Source of the DNA: Cellulomonas wangleii
GTDB taxonomy: Bacteria > Actinomycetota > Actinomycetes > Actinomycetales > Cellulomonadaceae
Assembly (NCBI RefSeq): GCF_018388445.1
Contig: NZ_CP074405.1
Span: 1,550,001 to 1,614,000 of the forward strand
Direction of reading: 5' to 3'
DNA length: 64,000 nt
The notes below the pieces were generated by a model. It had not been told where the DNA came from, did not search any database, and saw nothing but the letters and a program-made list of their open reading frames with translations. Shown here in pieces: positions 30,694-42,000 of the stretch (position 1 is its first letter; each line of letters opens with the position of its first letter). The translations under genes were made by a program, and so were the position numbers.

Positions 30694-33600
30694 GTGGCGT
30701 ACCCGCTGCACCGCACCTCCGACGGCACGTCCGCCGGCACTCCCGCGACCGTCCCGCCGAGCCCCGACCTGCCTGCCCTCGAGCAGGAGGTGCTGCGGTA
30801 CTGGGAGACGGACGACACGTTCCGCGCCTCGGTGGCGCTGCGCCCGACGGGCGAGAACGGCGACAACGAGTACGTCTTCTACGACGGCCCGCCGTTCGCC
30901 AACGGCCTGCCGCACTACGGCCACCTGCTGACCGGGTACGCCAAGGACGTCGTCCCGCGCTACCAGACGATGCGCGGCAGGCACGTCGAGCGGCGGTTCG
31001 GCTGGGACACCCACGGCCTGCCGGCCGAGCTCGAGGCCGAGCGCAGGCTCGGCATCACCGACAAGTCGCAGATCGACGAGATGGGCATCGCCGCGTTCAA
31101 CGAGGCCTGCCGCGAGTCGGTGCTGACGTACACCAAGGAGTGGGAGGAGTACGTCACCCGGCAGGCGCGCTGGGTCGACTTCGAGAACGACTACAAGACG
31201 CTCGACCCGTCCTTCATGGAGTCGGTGATCTGGGCGTTCAAGCAGCTGTACGACAAGGGCCTGGCCTACGAGGGCTACCGCGTCCTGCCGTACTGCTGGC
31301 GTGACGAGACGCCGCTGAGCAACCACGAGCTGCGCATGGACGAGGACGTGTACGCCTCGCGCCAGGACCCGGCGATCACCGTCGGGTTCCGTCTGGACTC
31401 CGGCGAGCTGCTGCTGATCTGGACGACGACGCCCTGGACGCTGCCGTCCAACCTGGCCGTCGCGGTCGGGCCCGACGTCGAGTACGTCGTCGTCGAGCCG
31501 GCCGCCGGGTCGCCGTTCGGCGAGGCGCACCCCAGGGAGCGCGTGGTGCTCGCCGCGGCGCGCCTGGGCGCGTACGCCCGTGAGCTGGGCGACGAGCCGA
31601 CCGTCGTCGCGCGTCTGACGGGTGCCGACCTCGTGGGCCGGCGCTACACCCCGCCCTTCGACTACTTCGCCGGGCACGAGCACGCGCACCAGGTGCTCGC
31701 GGCGGACTTCGTCACCACCGAGGACGGCACCGGCGTCGTGCACCTGGCCCCGGCCTTCGGTGAGGACGACATGGCCGCGTGCGACGCCGCCGGCATCGTG
31801 CCGGTGGTGCCGGTCGACTCCAAGGGCCGGTTCACGGCGCAGGTCACGGACTACGCGGGCACCCAGGTCTTCGAGGCGAACAAGCAGGTCATCGCCGACC
31901 TGAAGAACGGCACGGGCCCGCTCGCGCGCGTCGACGCCGCCCACCGCGCCGCCCTGGTGCGCCACGAGACCTACGAGCACTCCTACCCGCACTGCTGGCG
32001 CTGCCGGAACCCGCTGATCTACAAGGCGGTGTCCTCGTGGTTCGTGCGGGTCACCGAGTTCAAGGACCGCATGGTCGAGCTCAACCAGGGCATCGAGTGG
32101 ATCCCGGGCCACATCAAGGACGGCCAGTTCGGCAAGTGGCTCGAGAACGCGCGCGACTGGTCGATCAGCCGCAACCGCTACTGGGGCACGCCCATCCCGG
32201 TGTGGGTGAGCGACGACCCGGCGTACCCGCGCGTCGACGTCTACGGCTCGTTCGCCGAGCTCGAGGCCGACTTCGGCCGCGTGCCGACCAACGACAAGGG
32301 CGAGCCGGACCTGCACCGGCCCTTCATCGACGACCTCACGCGCCCCAACCCGGACGACCCGACGGGCCGCTCGACGATGCGCCGCATCCCGGACGTGCTC
32401 GACGTGTGGTTCGACTCCGGGTCGATGCCGTTCGCGCAGGTGCACTACCCGTTCGAGAACCGCGAGTGGTTCGAGCACCACTACCCGGGCGACTTCATCG
32501 TCGAGTACATCGGCCAGACCCGCGGCTGGTTCTACACGCTGCACGTGCTGGCCACGGCGATCTTCGACCGGGCGGCCTTCCGCAACGTCATGTGCCACGG
32601 CATCGTGCTCGGCGACGACGGCCGCAAGGCCAGCAAGTCGCTGCGCAACTTCCCCGACCCGGTCCTCATGTGGGACAAGTACGGCTCGGACGCCGTGCGC
32701 TGGTCGCTCATGTCCTCCACGATCCTGCGGGGCGGCAACCTCGTGGTCACCGAGGAGGGCATCCGCGACGGCGTGCGCCAGGTGCTGCTGCCGCTGTGGA
32801 GCACGTACTACTTCTTCACCCTGTACGCCGGCGCCGCCGACGAGGGCCGTGGGTGCACCGCGCAGCGGGTCACGGCCGAGCGTGCCGCCGGCCTGGCGCC
32901 CATGGACCGCTACCTCCTGGCGCGCACCGGGGACCTCGCGACGCGGATGACCGAGCTGCTCGACGCGTACGACGTCCCCGCCGCGTGCGAGGCCGTGCGC
33001 GAGCACCTCGACCTGCTGACGAACTGGTACGTGCGCACCCAGCGCGACCGCTTCTGGTCGGAGGACGCCGACGCGTTCGACACGCTGTGGACCGCGCTGG
33101 AGACGCTCACGCGCGTCATGGCGCCGCTCGCCCCGCTCGTCACCGAGGAGGTGTGGCGCGGGCTCACCGGTGGGCGCTCCGTGCACCTCACGGACTGGCC
33201 CGTGAGCCTGCAGCCGCCGGGCGACGACGCCCCCGTCCTCCAGGGGGAGGCCGGGTGGTACGCCGTGGCCGGCGGTGGGTACGTCGGCGAGGCGCTCCTC
33301 GTCGAGGACCCGGCGCTCGTCACCGCGATGGACGAGGTCCGCGCCGTGGTGTCCTCGGCGCTCGGCCTGCGCAAGGCGCACCAGGTGCGTGTGCGCCAGC
33401 CGCTGCGCCGGCTCACGGTCGCGGTGCCGGACCCCGCGGCGCTCGCGCCGTACACCGACCTGCTGGCCGCCGAGCTCAACGTCAAGCACGTCGACGTGGT
33501 CGAGGCGGACGCCGCGACCACCGAGCGGTTCGGCATCACGCAGCGGCTCGCGGTCAACGCCCGCGCCGCGGGCCCGCGCCTCGGCAAGGCCGTGCAGCAG

Positions 33601-34038
33601 GTCATCAAGGGCGCCCGCTCCGGTGCGTGGCGGGTCGACGGCGAGACCGTCGTCGTCACCACCGACGCCGGGGACGTCGCCCTCGAGCCGGCGGAGTACG
33701 AGCTGACGACGGTGGTCGGCGAGGGTGCGGGGGCCGACGTGGCCGCCGCCGTCCTGGCCGGCGGCGTGGTCGTCGTCCTCGACCTCGCGCTCGACGACGC
33801 GCTGCGCGCCGAGGGGTACGCCCGCGACGTCGTGCGCGCCGTGCAGGACGCGCGCAAGGCCGCCGGTCTGCACGTCACGGACCGCGTCGACCTCACGCTC
33901 ACGGTCCCGACGGCGCACGTGGCGGACGTCGAGGCGCACCGCGACTTCGTCGCCGCCGAGACCCTCGCCACGTCCGTGACCATCGAGGCCGCCGACGTGG
34001 CCGAGGTCGCCGTGACCGTCGTGCGGGCCGACGCGTGA
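30694..34038 (+). CDS. ileS: isoleucyl-tRNA synthetase
   Basis: Class-I aminoacyl-tRNA synthetase charging tRNA-Ile, 1114 residues. The HIGH motif appears as HYGH ([10 protein letters not shown], about residues 76-79) and KMSKS as KASKS ([11 protein letters not shown]). The CP1 editing domain with [10 protein letters not shown] and the anticodon-binding region are present. Motif forms and length fit the eukaryote-like (type 2) IleRS common in actinobacteria, a type generally less sensitive to mupirocin. Translation begins at GTG 9 bases after AGGAG. It is controlled by the T-box just upstream. Its stop overlaps the folC start. Confidence 0.96.
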   Translation: MAYPLHRTSDGTSAGTPATVPPSPDLPALEQEVLRYWETDDTFRASVALRPTGENGDNEYVFYDGPPFANGLPHYGHLLTGYAKDVVPRYQTMRGRHVERRFGWDTHGLPAELEAERRLGITDKSQIDEMGIAAFNEACRESVLTYTKEWEEYVTRQARWVDFENDYKTLDPSFMESVIWAFKQLYDKGLAYEGYRVLPYCWRDETPLSNHELRMDEDVYASRQDPAITVGFRLDSGELLLIWTTTPWTLPSNLAVAVGPDVEYVVVEPAAGSPFGEAHPRERVVLAAARLGAYARELGDEPTVVARLTGADLVGRRYTPPFDYFAGHEHAHQVLAADFVTTEDGTGVVHLAPAFGEDDMAACDAAGIVPVVPVDSKGRFTAQVTDYAGTQVFEANKQVIADLKNGTGPLARVDAAHRAALVRHETYEHSYPHCWRCRNPLIYKAVSSWFVRVTEFKDRMVELNQGIEWIPGHIKDGQFGKWLENARDWSISRNRYWGTPIPVWVSDDPAYPRVDVYGSFAELEADFGRVPTNDKGEPDLHRPFIDDLTRPNPDDPTGRSTMRRIPDVLDVWFDSGSMPFAQVHYPFENREWFEHHYPGDFIVEYIGQTRGWFYTLHVLATAIFDRAAFRNVMCHGIVLGDDGRKASKSLRNFPDPVLMWDKYGSDAVRWSLMSSTILRGGNLVVTEEGIRDGVRQVLLPLWSTYYFFTLYAGAADEGRGCTAQRVTAERAAGLAPMDRYLLARTGDLATRMTELLDAYDVPAACEAVREHLDLLTNWYVRTQRDRFWSEDADAFDTLWTALETLTRVMAPLAPLVTEEVWRGLTGGRSVHLTDWPVSLQPPGDDAPVLQGEAGWYAVAGGGYVGEALLVEDPALVTAMDEVRAVVSSALGLRKAHQVRVRQPLRRLTVAVPDPAALAPYTDLLAAELNVKHVDVVEADAATTERFGITQRLAVNARAAGPRLGKAVQQVIKGARSGAWRVDGETVVVTTDAGDVALEPAEYELTTVVGEGAGADVAAAVLAGGVVVVLDLALDDALRAEGYARDVVRAVQDARKAAGLHVTDRVDLTLTVPTAHVADVEAHRDFVAAETLATSVTIEAADVAEVAVTVVRADA

Positions 34039-35420
34039 GCCGCGAGCGCGGTGGCGCCGACCACCTGAGGGACGAGGCGGCCCGGGCCGCCCGGAAGGCG
34101 GCCGACCAGGTCTACCGGGCGATCCTGGCGCGCGCGCCGGAGCAGGACATCGACCCCACGCTCGACCGCGTCCGTGACGTGCTGGAGCTGCTGGGAGACC
34201 CGCAGCGGGCGTTCCGGTGCGTCCACGTGACCGGTACGAACGGCAAGACGTCGACGGCCCGCATGGTCGAGCGGCTGCTGCGCGAGCACGGGCTGCGCAC
34301 GGGCCGGTTCACCAGCCCGCACATGACCCGGGTCACCGAGCGCATCAGCATCGACGGTGAGCCGATCAGCGACGAGCGCTTCGTCGAGGTGTGGAACGAC
34401 GTCGCGCCCTACATCGAGATGGTCGACGAACGTCACCTCGCACAGGGCGGCCAGCGGCTGTCCTTCTTCGAGGTGTTCACGGTCATGGCGTACGCGGCGT
34501 TCGCCGACGCGCCCGTGGACGTCGCGGTGGTCGAGGTCGGCATGGGCGGTCGCTGGGACGCGACCAACCTCGTCGACGCCGAGGTCGCCGTCATCACGCC
34601 GATCGCGATGGACCACGAGCGCTACCTGGGCCACACCCTGGTCGAGATCGCGTCGGAGAAGTCCGGCATCGTCAAGGACGGTGCGACCGTGGTGCTCGCG
34701 CACCAGACCGACGACGTCGAGGGCGTCGTGCTCGCGGCCGCCGCCGAGCGCGGTGCGCGCGTCGTGCGCGAGGACGTCGACATCGCGGTCGTCGAGCGGC
34801 AGGTGGCGGTCGGCGGCCAGCTCGTCGCGCTGCGGGGGCTGGGCGGCGTCTACACCGACGTGTTCCTGCCGTTGTACGGCGAGCACCAGGCGCACAACGC
34901 GCTGCTGGCGCTCGCCGCCACCGAGTCGCTCCTGACCGGGGGGAGGGCGCTCGACGGTGCGGTCGTCGAGGTGGCGTTCGCGGACGTGACGTCCCCCGGC
35001 CGGCTGGAGGTCGTGCGGTCCAGCCCGACCGTCCTGGTCGACGGGGCGCACAACCCCGCCGGTGCCGAGGCGCTGGTGGACGCCGTCGAGGAGGCGTTCG
35101 AGTTCACGCGGCTCGTGGGCGTCGTCGGCGTCATGGCGGACAAGGACCCCGAGGGCATCCTCGCGGCGCTCGAGCCGCTGCTGGCCGAGGTGGTCGTCAC
35201 GCAGGCGTCGAACCCGCGCGCGATGGACGCCGACGACCTCGCGGAGGTCGCCGTCGACGTGTTCGGGGAGGACCGCGTGCACGTCGCCGCGCGGCTGCCC
35301 GACGCGATCGACGTCGCGGTGCAGCGCGCGGAGGGTGAGGCCGAGCGCGGCGCCGGCGTCCTGGTGACCGGCTCGATCCTGCTGGTCGCCGAGGCGCGCA
35401 TCCTGCTGGGCCGCCCCTGA
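34035..35420 (+). CDS. folC: folylpolyglutamate/dihydrofolate synthase
   Basis: Mur-ligase-type enzyme adding glutamate to dihydropteroate and folates; 461 residues from GTG in a GTGA overlap with ileS. The P-loop is [13 protein letters not shown] (about 64-76); [22 protein letters not shown] and IDMDHE-like AMDHERYLG follow; the C-terminal part has [12 protein letters not shown]. The first about 30 residues are a charged extension. Co-transcription with ileS puts it under the T-box promoter, though translation is coupled by the overlap. A strong hairpin follows. Confidence 0.95.
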   Translation: MSRERGGADHLRDEAARAARKAADQVYRAILARAPEQDIDPTLDRVRDVLELLGDPQRAFRCVHVTGTNGKTSTARMVERLLREHGLRTGRFTSPHMTRVTERISIDGEPISDERFVEVWNDVAPYIEMVDERHLAQGGQRLSFFEVFTVMAYAAFADAPVDVAVVEVGMGGRWDATNLVDAEVAVITPIAMDHERYLGHTLVEIASEKSGIVKDGATVVLAHQTDDVEGVVLAAAAERGARVVREDVDIAVVERQVAVGGQLVALRGLGGVYTDVFLPLYGEHQAHNALLALAATESLLTGGRALDGAVVEVAFADVTSPGRLEVVRSSPTVLVDGAHNPAGAEALVDAVEEAFEFTRLVGVVGVMADKDPEGILAALEPLLAEVVVTQASNPRAMDADDLAEVAVDVFGEDRVHVAARLPDAIDVAVQRAEGEAERGAGVLVTGSILLVAEARILLGRP

Positions 35421-35441
35421 CCGCACGACGCACGCGCGTCC

Positions 35442-35485
35442 GCCCCGCCCGCCGCCTGCACGCATGTGCAGGTGGCGGGCGGGGC
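35442..35485 (+). terminator. hairpin terminator after folC
   Basis: 20-base arms (35442-35461 and 35466-35485) pair with a single G-U wobble around the loop GCAT, 21 bases after the stop. It separates ileS-folC from the dihydroxyacetone kinase genes. Confidence 0.85.
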
Positions 35486-35557
35486 CCCGCCTTGACGGCC
35501 GTCCGGGACCGGGGTGAGGTGGACGAGCCACCGTCGTGCACGCCGAAGGAGTCGAGC

Positions 35558-36553
<996 letters not shown>

Positions 36554-36583
36554 GTGACGTGGGGACTGGGGGAGGCGGGGCGG

Positions 36584-37225
36584 ATGACGCTGGACGTGGC
36601 ATGGGCGGTCGACTGGGTGCGCCGCAGCGCGGCGACCGTCGACGAGCACCGGGACGAGCTGGTCGAGCTCGACCGGCAGATCGGTGACGGCGACCACGGG
36701 GAGAACCTCGCGCGGGGCTTCCGCGCGGTCGTCGCCAAGCTGGACGCGCTGGAGGCGCCGCCGGCGACGATCGGCGACGTCCTGCGGCTCGTGGCGACGA
36801 CGCTGATGTCGACCGTCGGCGGCGCCGCCGGCCCGCTGTACGGCACGGCGTTCCTCCGGGCGTCGAAGGTCGGCTCGGCCGCGGCGCTCGACCGGGACGG
36901 TGTGGTGGGTCTGCTGGAGGCGGCGCTCGACGGCATCGTCACGCGCGGGCGCGCCGGGGCGGGCGAGAAGACCATGGTCGACGCCTGGACGCCGGCGGTC
37001 GCCGCGGCGGTGGACGCCGCCGACCACGGCGCGCCGCCCTCGCAGGTGCTCGCCGCGGCGGCACGCGGTGCGCAGGCCGGCGCCGACGCGACGGTGCCGC
37101 TCGTGGCGACCAAGGGCCGCGCGAGCTACCTGGGGGAGCGCTCGGCCGGGCACCTCGACCCGGGGGCCCGCTCGAGCGCCCTCATCCTGGCGGCGGCCGC
37201 CGAGGCCGCCGCCGACGCGGACTGA
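36584..37225 (+). CDS. dhaL: dihydroxyacetone kinase, ADP-binding DhaL subunit
   Basis: All-helical subunit holding ADP as phosphate carrier, 213 residues. The metal/ADP-binding motif is DRQIGDGDHGENLARGF (Asp residues coordinating Mg), followed by STVGGAAGPLYGTAFL and GRAGAGEKTMVDAW. The ATG is preferred over an in-frame GTG at 36554 because a G-rich ribosome site (GGGGGAGG) precedes it and homologues have about 210 residues. It passes phosphate from DhaM to dihydroxyacetone bound on DhaK. Confidence 0.93.
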   Translation: MTLDVAWAVDWVRRSAATVDEHRDELVELDRQIGDGDHGENLARGFRAVVAKLDALEAPPATIGDVLRLVATTLMSTVGGAAGPLYGTAFLRASKVGSAAALDRDGVVGLLEAALDGIVTRGRAGAGEKTMVDAWTPAVAAAVDAADHGAPPSQVLAAAARGAQAGADATVPLVATKGRASYLGERSAGHLDPGARSSALILAAAAEAAADAD

Positions 37226-37301
37226 CGACACGACGGCCGCGCCGGTCCCGGCGCGGTGCAGGGCAGCGCGCGGCAGGGACGCCGCGGGGGAGGCGGGACC
37301 G

Positions 37302-38045
37302 GTGACGGACCAGTGGGCGCTCGTGGCGCTCGTGCTCGTGTCGCACTCGCAGCAGCTCGCCGAGGGCGCGGCGCAGGTCGCCGCGCAGATGGCCCCGGGG
37401 GTGCGCATCCTGCCGGCGGGGGGCACCGACGACGGCGGTCTCGGCACCAGCTTCGACCGGGTGGAGGCCGCCGTGCGCGAGGCGACCGCGGGCGGGGGGT
37501 CGGTCGTCGTGCTCACCGACCTCGGGTCGGCCGTGCTCACCGCCGAGTCCGTGCTGGAGGCGGGGGACCCGGCGACCGCCGACCGGGTGCGGATCGCGGA
37601 CGCGCCCTTCGTCGAGGGCGCCGTCGCGGCGGCCGTCACCGCGCACGGCGGGGCGGACGTCGACCAGGTGCTGGCGTCGGCGCAGGCCGCGGGGCGCACG
37701 TTCGGGCCCGTGGGCACGACGGCGGCGCCGGACACCGCGCCGGAGGTCGTCCCCGGGGGTGCGACCGAGCCGGTCGTGGCCCCCGACGGATCCGTGCGGG
37801 CCACGACCGTCCTGCGCAACCCGTTGGGGCTGCACGCGCGGCCGGCGGCGCTCATGGTGCGGATGCTCGCCGCCTTCGACGCGAAGGTCCAGGTCAACGG
37901 CGTCAACGCCGCCAGCGTGCTGGAGCTCATGAAGCTGGGTGCCGTGAAGGACGACGTCCTGGTCGTCACGGCGCAGGGCCCGCAGGCGGCCGAGGCGGTG
38001 CGGCGCCTCGTCGCGGACGTCGAGGCGGGCTTCGGGGAGGTCTGA
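37302..38045 (+). CDS. dhaM: PTS-type phosphocarrier DhaM (EIIA domain plus HPr-like domain)
   Basis: Phosphoryl donor of the kinase, 247 residues from GTG. An EIIA-Dha (mannose-family) domain with phospho-His15 (VLVSHSQQLAEG) spans 1-130. A Thr/Ala/Pro linker follows, then an HPr-like domain (165-247) with phospho-His178 in NPLGLHARPAALMV. This two-domain form lacks the EI-like domain found in E. coli DhaM, so it should be recharged by the general enzyme I encoded elsewhere. A 76-base gap separates it from dhaL. Confidence 0.9.
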   Translation: MTDQWALVALVLVSHSQQLAEGAAQVAAQMAPGVRILPAGGTDDGGLGTSFDRVEAAVREATAGGGSVVVLTDLGSAVLTAESVLEAGDPATADRVRIADAPFVEGAVAAAVTAHGGADVDQVLASAQAAGRTFGPVGTTAAPDTAPEVVPGGATEPVVAPDGSVRATTVLRNPLGLHARPAALMVRMLAAFDAKVQVNGVNAASVLELMKLGAVKDDVLVVTAQGPQAAEAVRRLVADVEAGFGEV

Positions 38046-38063
38046 GCGCCCGGCGGTCGCGGC

Positions 38064-38078
38064 TAGCCTTGAGCGATG
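38064..38078 (+). promoter_or_regulatory. leaderless-type promoter of the DUF4233 gene
   Basis: TAGCCT (38064-38069), six bases, ATG. No ribosome site is present, so the mRNA probably starts at the start codon. Confidence 0.5.
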
Positions 38079-38462
38079 AGCACGCAGCACCCGGCACCCT
38101 CGCGGCCGAAGCGTCCCGCCACGCCGCAGTTCACCCAGATGACGCTCGTCCTCGAGGCGCTGCTGGTGTTCTTCGCGACCCTCGTGGCCCACGGGCTGCG
38201 TGTCGCGCCCACCGCCACCGTGTGGGCGCTGGGCGGCATCACGGCGCTGATCCTGCTGCTGCTCGCGGGGTACGTCGGACGGCCGGGGGGCTACGTCGCC
38301 GGGACCGTCGCCCAGGTCGCCGTCCTCTCCTTCGGTGTGCTCGTGCCGATGATGTTCGTCATCGGCGGCGTCTTCGTCGTGCTCTGGGCGGTGTCGCTGT
38401 GGCTGGGTGCGCGGATCGACCGCGAGCGTGCGGAGTACGACGCGGCGCACCCGGAGGGCTGA
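38076..38462 (+). CDS. DUF4233 integral membrane protein
   Basis: A 128-residue protein with four predicted membrane helices (about 25-43, 46-65, 71-88, 90-112), the layout of DUF4233, a family normally found next to folC and ndk in actinobacteria. The N-terminus is Pro-rich and cytoplasmic; the C-terminus (RIDRERAEYDAAHPEG) is charged. Function is unknown. Here it is cut off from folC by dhaKLM and has its own leaderless-type -10 element. Confidence 0.8.
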   Translation: MSTQHPAPSRPKRPATPQFTQMTLVLEALLVFFATLVAHGLRVAPTATVWALGGITALILLLLAGYVGRPGGYVAGTVAQVAVLSFGVLVPMMFVIGGVFVVLWAVSLWLGARIDRERAEYDAAHPEG

Positions 38463-38529
38463 CCGGGTCGCGTCGAGCGCCCACGTCCGGACACCGGACG
38501 TGACAGCCCGGGGGGCCGCGGGTCCCCGC

Positions 38530-38545
38530 TAGGGTGGCGGCCATG
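38530..38545 (+). promoter_or_regulatory. ndk: leaderless-type promoter of ndk
   Basis: TAGGGT (38530-38535), seven bases, ATG. A longer reading from a GTG at 38534 would start inside the -10 and is not favoured. Confidence 0.45.
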
Positions 38546-38977
38546 TCTGACGCACCCCTCACGCAGCGCACGCTCGTCCTGGTCAAGCCCGACGGAGTCC
38601 GGCGCGGGCACGTCGGCGAGGTCCTGCGCCGCATCGAGGCGAAGGGCTACACGCTCGTCGCCGTCGAGCTCCGCCAGGCCGACGAGGCGCTCCTGGCCGA
38701 GCACTACGCCGAGCACGCCGGCAAGCCGTTCGTGGGCGCGCTCATCGACTTCATGCGGTCCGGTCCGGTGCTGGCCGTCGTCGTCGAGGGCAACCGGGTC
38801 ATCGAGGGCTTCCGGTCCCTCGCCGGCGCCACCGACCCGACCGTCGCCGCCCCGGGCACGATCCGGGGCGACCTGGCGCGCGACTGGGGCACCAAGCTCA
38901 TCGAGAACATCGTGCACGGGTCGGACGGCGAGGAGTCGGCGGCCCGCGAGATCGCCCTGTGGTTCCCCGGCCTGTGA
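38543..38977 (+). CDS. ndk: nucleoside diphosphate kinase
   Basis: Transfers gamma-phosphate from ATP to other nucleoside diphosphates; 144 residues, close to the usual length. The N-terminal strand [13 protein letters not shown] is typical. A phospho-His site like the usual NxxHGSD is visible as [16 protein letters not shown]. Many NDKs end with a Trp-Phe containing segment like the ALWFPGL seen here. A strong hairpin follows immediately. Confidence 0.95.
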   Translation: MSDAPLTQRTLVLVKPDGVRRGHVGEVLRRIEAKGYTLVAVELRQADEALLAEHYAEHAGKPFVGALIDFMRSGPVLAVVVEGNRVIEGFRSLAGATDPTVAAPGTIRGDLARDWGTKLIENIVHGSDGEESAAREIALWFPGL

Positions 38978-38991
38978 CGCCCTGACGCCCA

Positions 38992-39046
38992 CGCGACGCG
39001 GGGCCGCACACGCCCGGGCACCCGGCGTGCGCGGCCCCGCGTCGTG
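38992..39046 (+). terminator. hairpin terminator after ndk
   Basis: Arms of about 23 bases (38992-39014 and 39024-39046), with one A-C mismatch and one G-U pair around a nine-base loop, 15 bases after the ndk stop and just before the smc -10. Confidence 0.8.
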
Positions 39047-39053
39047 CGTTGCC

Positions 39054-39069
39054 TAGGCTGCCTCACGTG
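39054..39069 (+). promoter_or_regulatory. smc: leaderless-type promoter of smc
   Basis: TAGGCT (39054-39059), seven bases, then the GTG that begins the conserved HLKTLTLRGFKSF start of SMC. This fixes the start codon against an in-frame TTG at 39049. Confidence 0.5.
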
Positions 39070-42000
39070 CACCTCAAGACCCTGACCCTGCGCGGGTTCA
39101 AGTCGTTCGCCTCGGCGACGACGCTGAGCTTCGAGCCGGGCATCACGTGCGTCGTCGGGCCGAACGGCTCCGGCAAGTCCAACGTCGTGGACGCGCTCGC
39201 CTGGGTGATGGGGGAGCAGGGTGCCAAGTCGCTGCGCGGCGGCAAGATGGAGGACGTCATCTTCGCCGGGACGTCCGGCCGCCCGCCGCTGGGACGGGCC
39301 GAGGTCTCGCTGACGATCGACAACACCGACGGTGCGCTGCCGATCGAGTACTCCGAGGTCACGATCTCGCGGACGCTGTTCCGCAACGGCGGCTCCGAGT
39401 ACGCGATCAACGGCCGCGGCTGCCGCCTGCTGGACATCCAGGACCTGCTGTCCGACTCCGGCCTGGGCCGCGAGATGCACGTCATCGTCGGGCAGGGGCA
39501 GCTCGACGCCGTGCTGCGCGCGACCCCCGAGGAGCGTCGCGGATTCATCGAGGAGGCAGCGGGGGTCCTCAAGCACCGCAAGCGCAAGGAGAAGGCGCTG
39601 CGCAAGCTCGACGCGATGCAGGGCAACCTCACGCGGCTGGGTGACCTCACCGCGGAGATCCGCCGCCAGCTCGGTCCGCTCGGCCGGCAGGCGGAGGTCG
39701 CCCGCAAGGCGGCCGTGGTCCAGTCGGACCTGCGCGACTCGCGGGCGCGGCTGCTCGCGGACGACCTGGCACAGCTGCGGGCCCGTCTGGAGCAGGAGAT
39801 CGCCGACGAGTCAGCCGTGCGGGAGCGCCGCGAGCAGGTCGAGACGGCGCTCGCCGAGGCCCGTGGCCGGCTGGTGGCGCTCGAACGGCAGGCCGCGGAG
39901 GCGGCGCCGGCCGTGAGCGAGGCCGGTGACGTCTGGTACCGGCTCTCGTCGCTGCGCGAGCGCGTGCGCGGCACCGCGTCGCTCGCGGCGGACCGCGCAC
40001 GGCTGCTGGGGTCGGCCACCACCGAGCGCCCCACCGGGCAGGACCCCGCCGACCTGGAGGCGCAGGCCGCACGGGTGCGGACCGCGGAGGCCGAGCTCAC
40101 GGCGGACGTCGAGCTCGCCCGGGCCGCCGTCACGGCCGCCGGGACCGCGCGGCAGGAGGCGGAGGCCGCTGCCGGTGCGGCCGAGCGGGCGCTCGCGGAC
40201 CTGCAGCGCAGCGCCGCCGACCGCCGCGAGGGCGTCGCGCGGCTCGCCGGGCAGGTCGCCGCCCGCCGCAGCCGCGTCGAGGCGACGGAGGCCGAGATCG
40301 GTCGGTTGCGCGCATCGCTCGCCGCGGCCGAGGAGCGCGCCCGCGACGCCACGACGCAGTTCGCGGCGCTGGAGTCCCAGGTCGCCGGCGTGGAGCAGGG
40401 CGAGGAAGGACTCGACGCCGAGCACGAGGCCGCCGCCGAGGCCCTCGACACCGCCACCGCCCGCGTCGCGGAGCTCGAGGACGCGCTGCGCGCGGCGGAG
40501 CGGGAGCGGGACCAGCAGACGTCCCGCGCCGAGACGCTCGAGATGTCCCTCAGCCGCAAGGACGGTGCCGGTGCGCTGCTGGCCGCCGACACCCTGCCGG
40601 GTGTCGTGGGCTCAGTCGCGGCGCTGCTCAGCGTCGGCGAGCGTGACGAGGAGGCGATCGTCGCGGCGCTCGGGGCCGTGGCCGACGCCGTCGCCGTGGA
40701 GTCCGTCGACGCCGCCGTCGACGCGATCCGCCACCTGCGCGCGGAGGACGCCGGCCGCGCCACCCTGCTCGTCGCCGGTGCCTCGCCCGACTCCGACGTC
40801 GACCTGCCCGCGGGTGCCGACCGCGCCGTCGACCTCGTGCAGGCGCCCGCGACCGTGCGCGACGCCGTGCGCGCGCTGCTCGCGGACGTGGTCGTCGTGG
40901 ACGACCTCGCGGCCGCGCGGCCCCTGGTCGCGGCGCACCCGCACCTCGTCGTCGCGACGCGCACGGGTGACGTGCTCTCCCGGCACCGGGCGTCCGGCGG
41001 GTCCGCGTCGGCGCCCAGCGCGCTGCACCTGCAGGCGGCCCTCGACACGGCACGCTCGGCCGCCGCCACCGCCACCGCGAGCGCCGAGCGGCTCCGCTTC
41101 GAGCTCGCCACGGCACGGGAGGACCGTGCCGCGGCTCAGGAGCAGGTGGACGCGACCCTCGAGCGCCTCAACGAGTCCGACGCCGCCCTCGCGGCGGTGG
41201 CGGAGCAGCTCGGCCACCTGGGGTCCGCCGCCCGCGCCGCCCGCGCCGAGGCCGAGCGCGTCCAGCGGTCGCTGGAGGCGGCCGGCGCGACGCTCGAGGC
41301 GGACCACGCGACGCTCGTCGAGCTCACCGAACGGCTCGCCGCCGCGCAGGAGGCGCCGCAGGACACCGAGGCGGCGATCGCCGGGGCCACCGCGCGGCGG
41401 GACGCGACGGCGCAGGCCGCCACGGCTGCCCGGGGCCGCGAGACGGAGGCGCGTCTCACGCTGCGCACGGGTGAGGAGCGCGCCCGGGCGCTCGCGGGCC
41501 GCGCCGAGTCGCTGGAGCGTGCGGCGACCGCCGAGCGGGCCGCGCGCGAGAAGGCCGCCCGCCGGCAGCAGGAGCGGGCCCGCCAGGCCGCCGTGGCGCG
41601 CGCGGTGCAGACCGCCGCTGCGCGCACCGGGGAGCTCCTCGACCGGGCGCTGCGCCGCGCCGCGGACGAGCGCGACGCCGCCGAGGCCGCCCGCGCCGAG
41701 CGCGACGCCGCCCTGACGACCGTCCGCGCGCAGGTCGACGTGCTGGTGCGGGACCTGGCCGAGCTCACGGACGTGGCGCACAAGGACGAGGTGGCCCGTG
41801 CCGAGCAGCGGCTGCGCATCGAGCAGCTGGAGACCCGCGCGGTCGAGGAGCTGGGGCTCGACCCCGAGGTGCTGCTCGAGGAGTTCGGTCCCCACCGCGA
41901 CGTCCCCGTCGTGCTGCCGCCGGGGACCGAGCCGGCACCGGAGGCGCCGACCGCCGTGCCCTACGTGCGTGCGGAGCAGGAGAAGCGCCTGCGGTCGGCG

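Noticed and set aside
39049..39066. TTG start of smc
   Set aside because: It lies across the likely -10 and adds residues not typical of SMC; the GTG at 39067 begins the conserved N-terminus.
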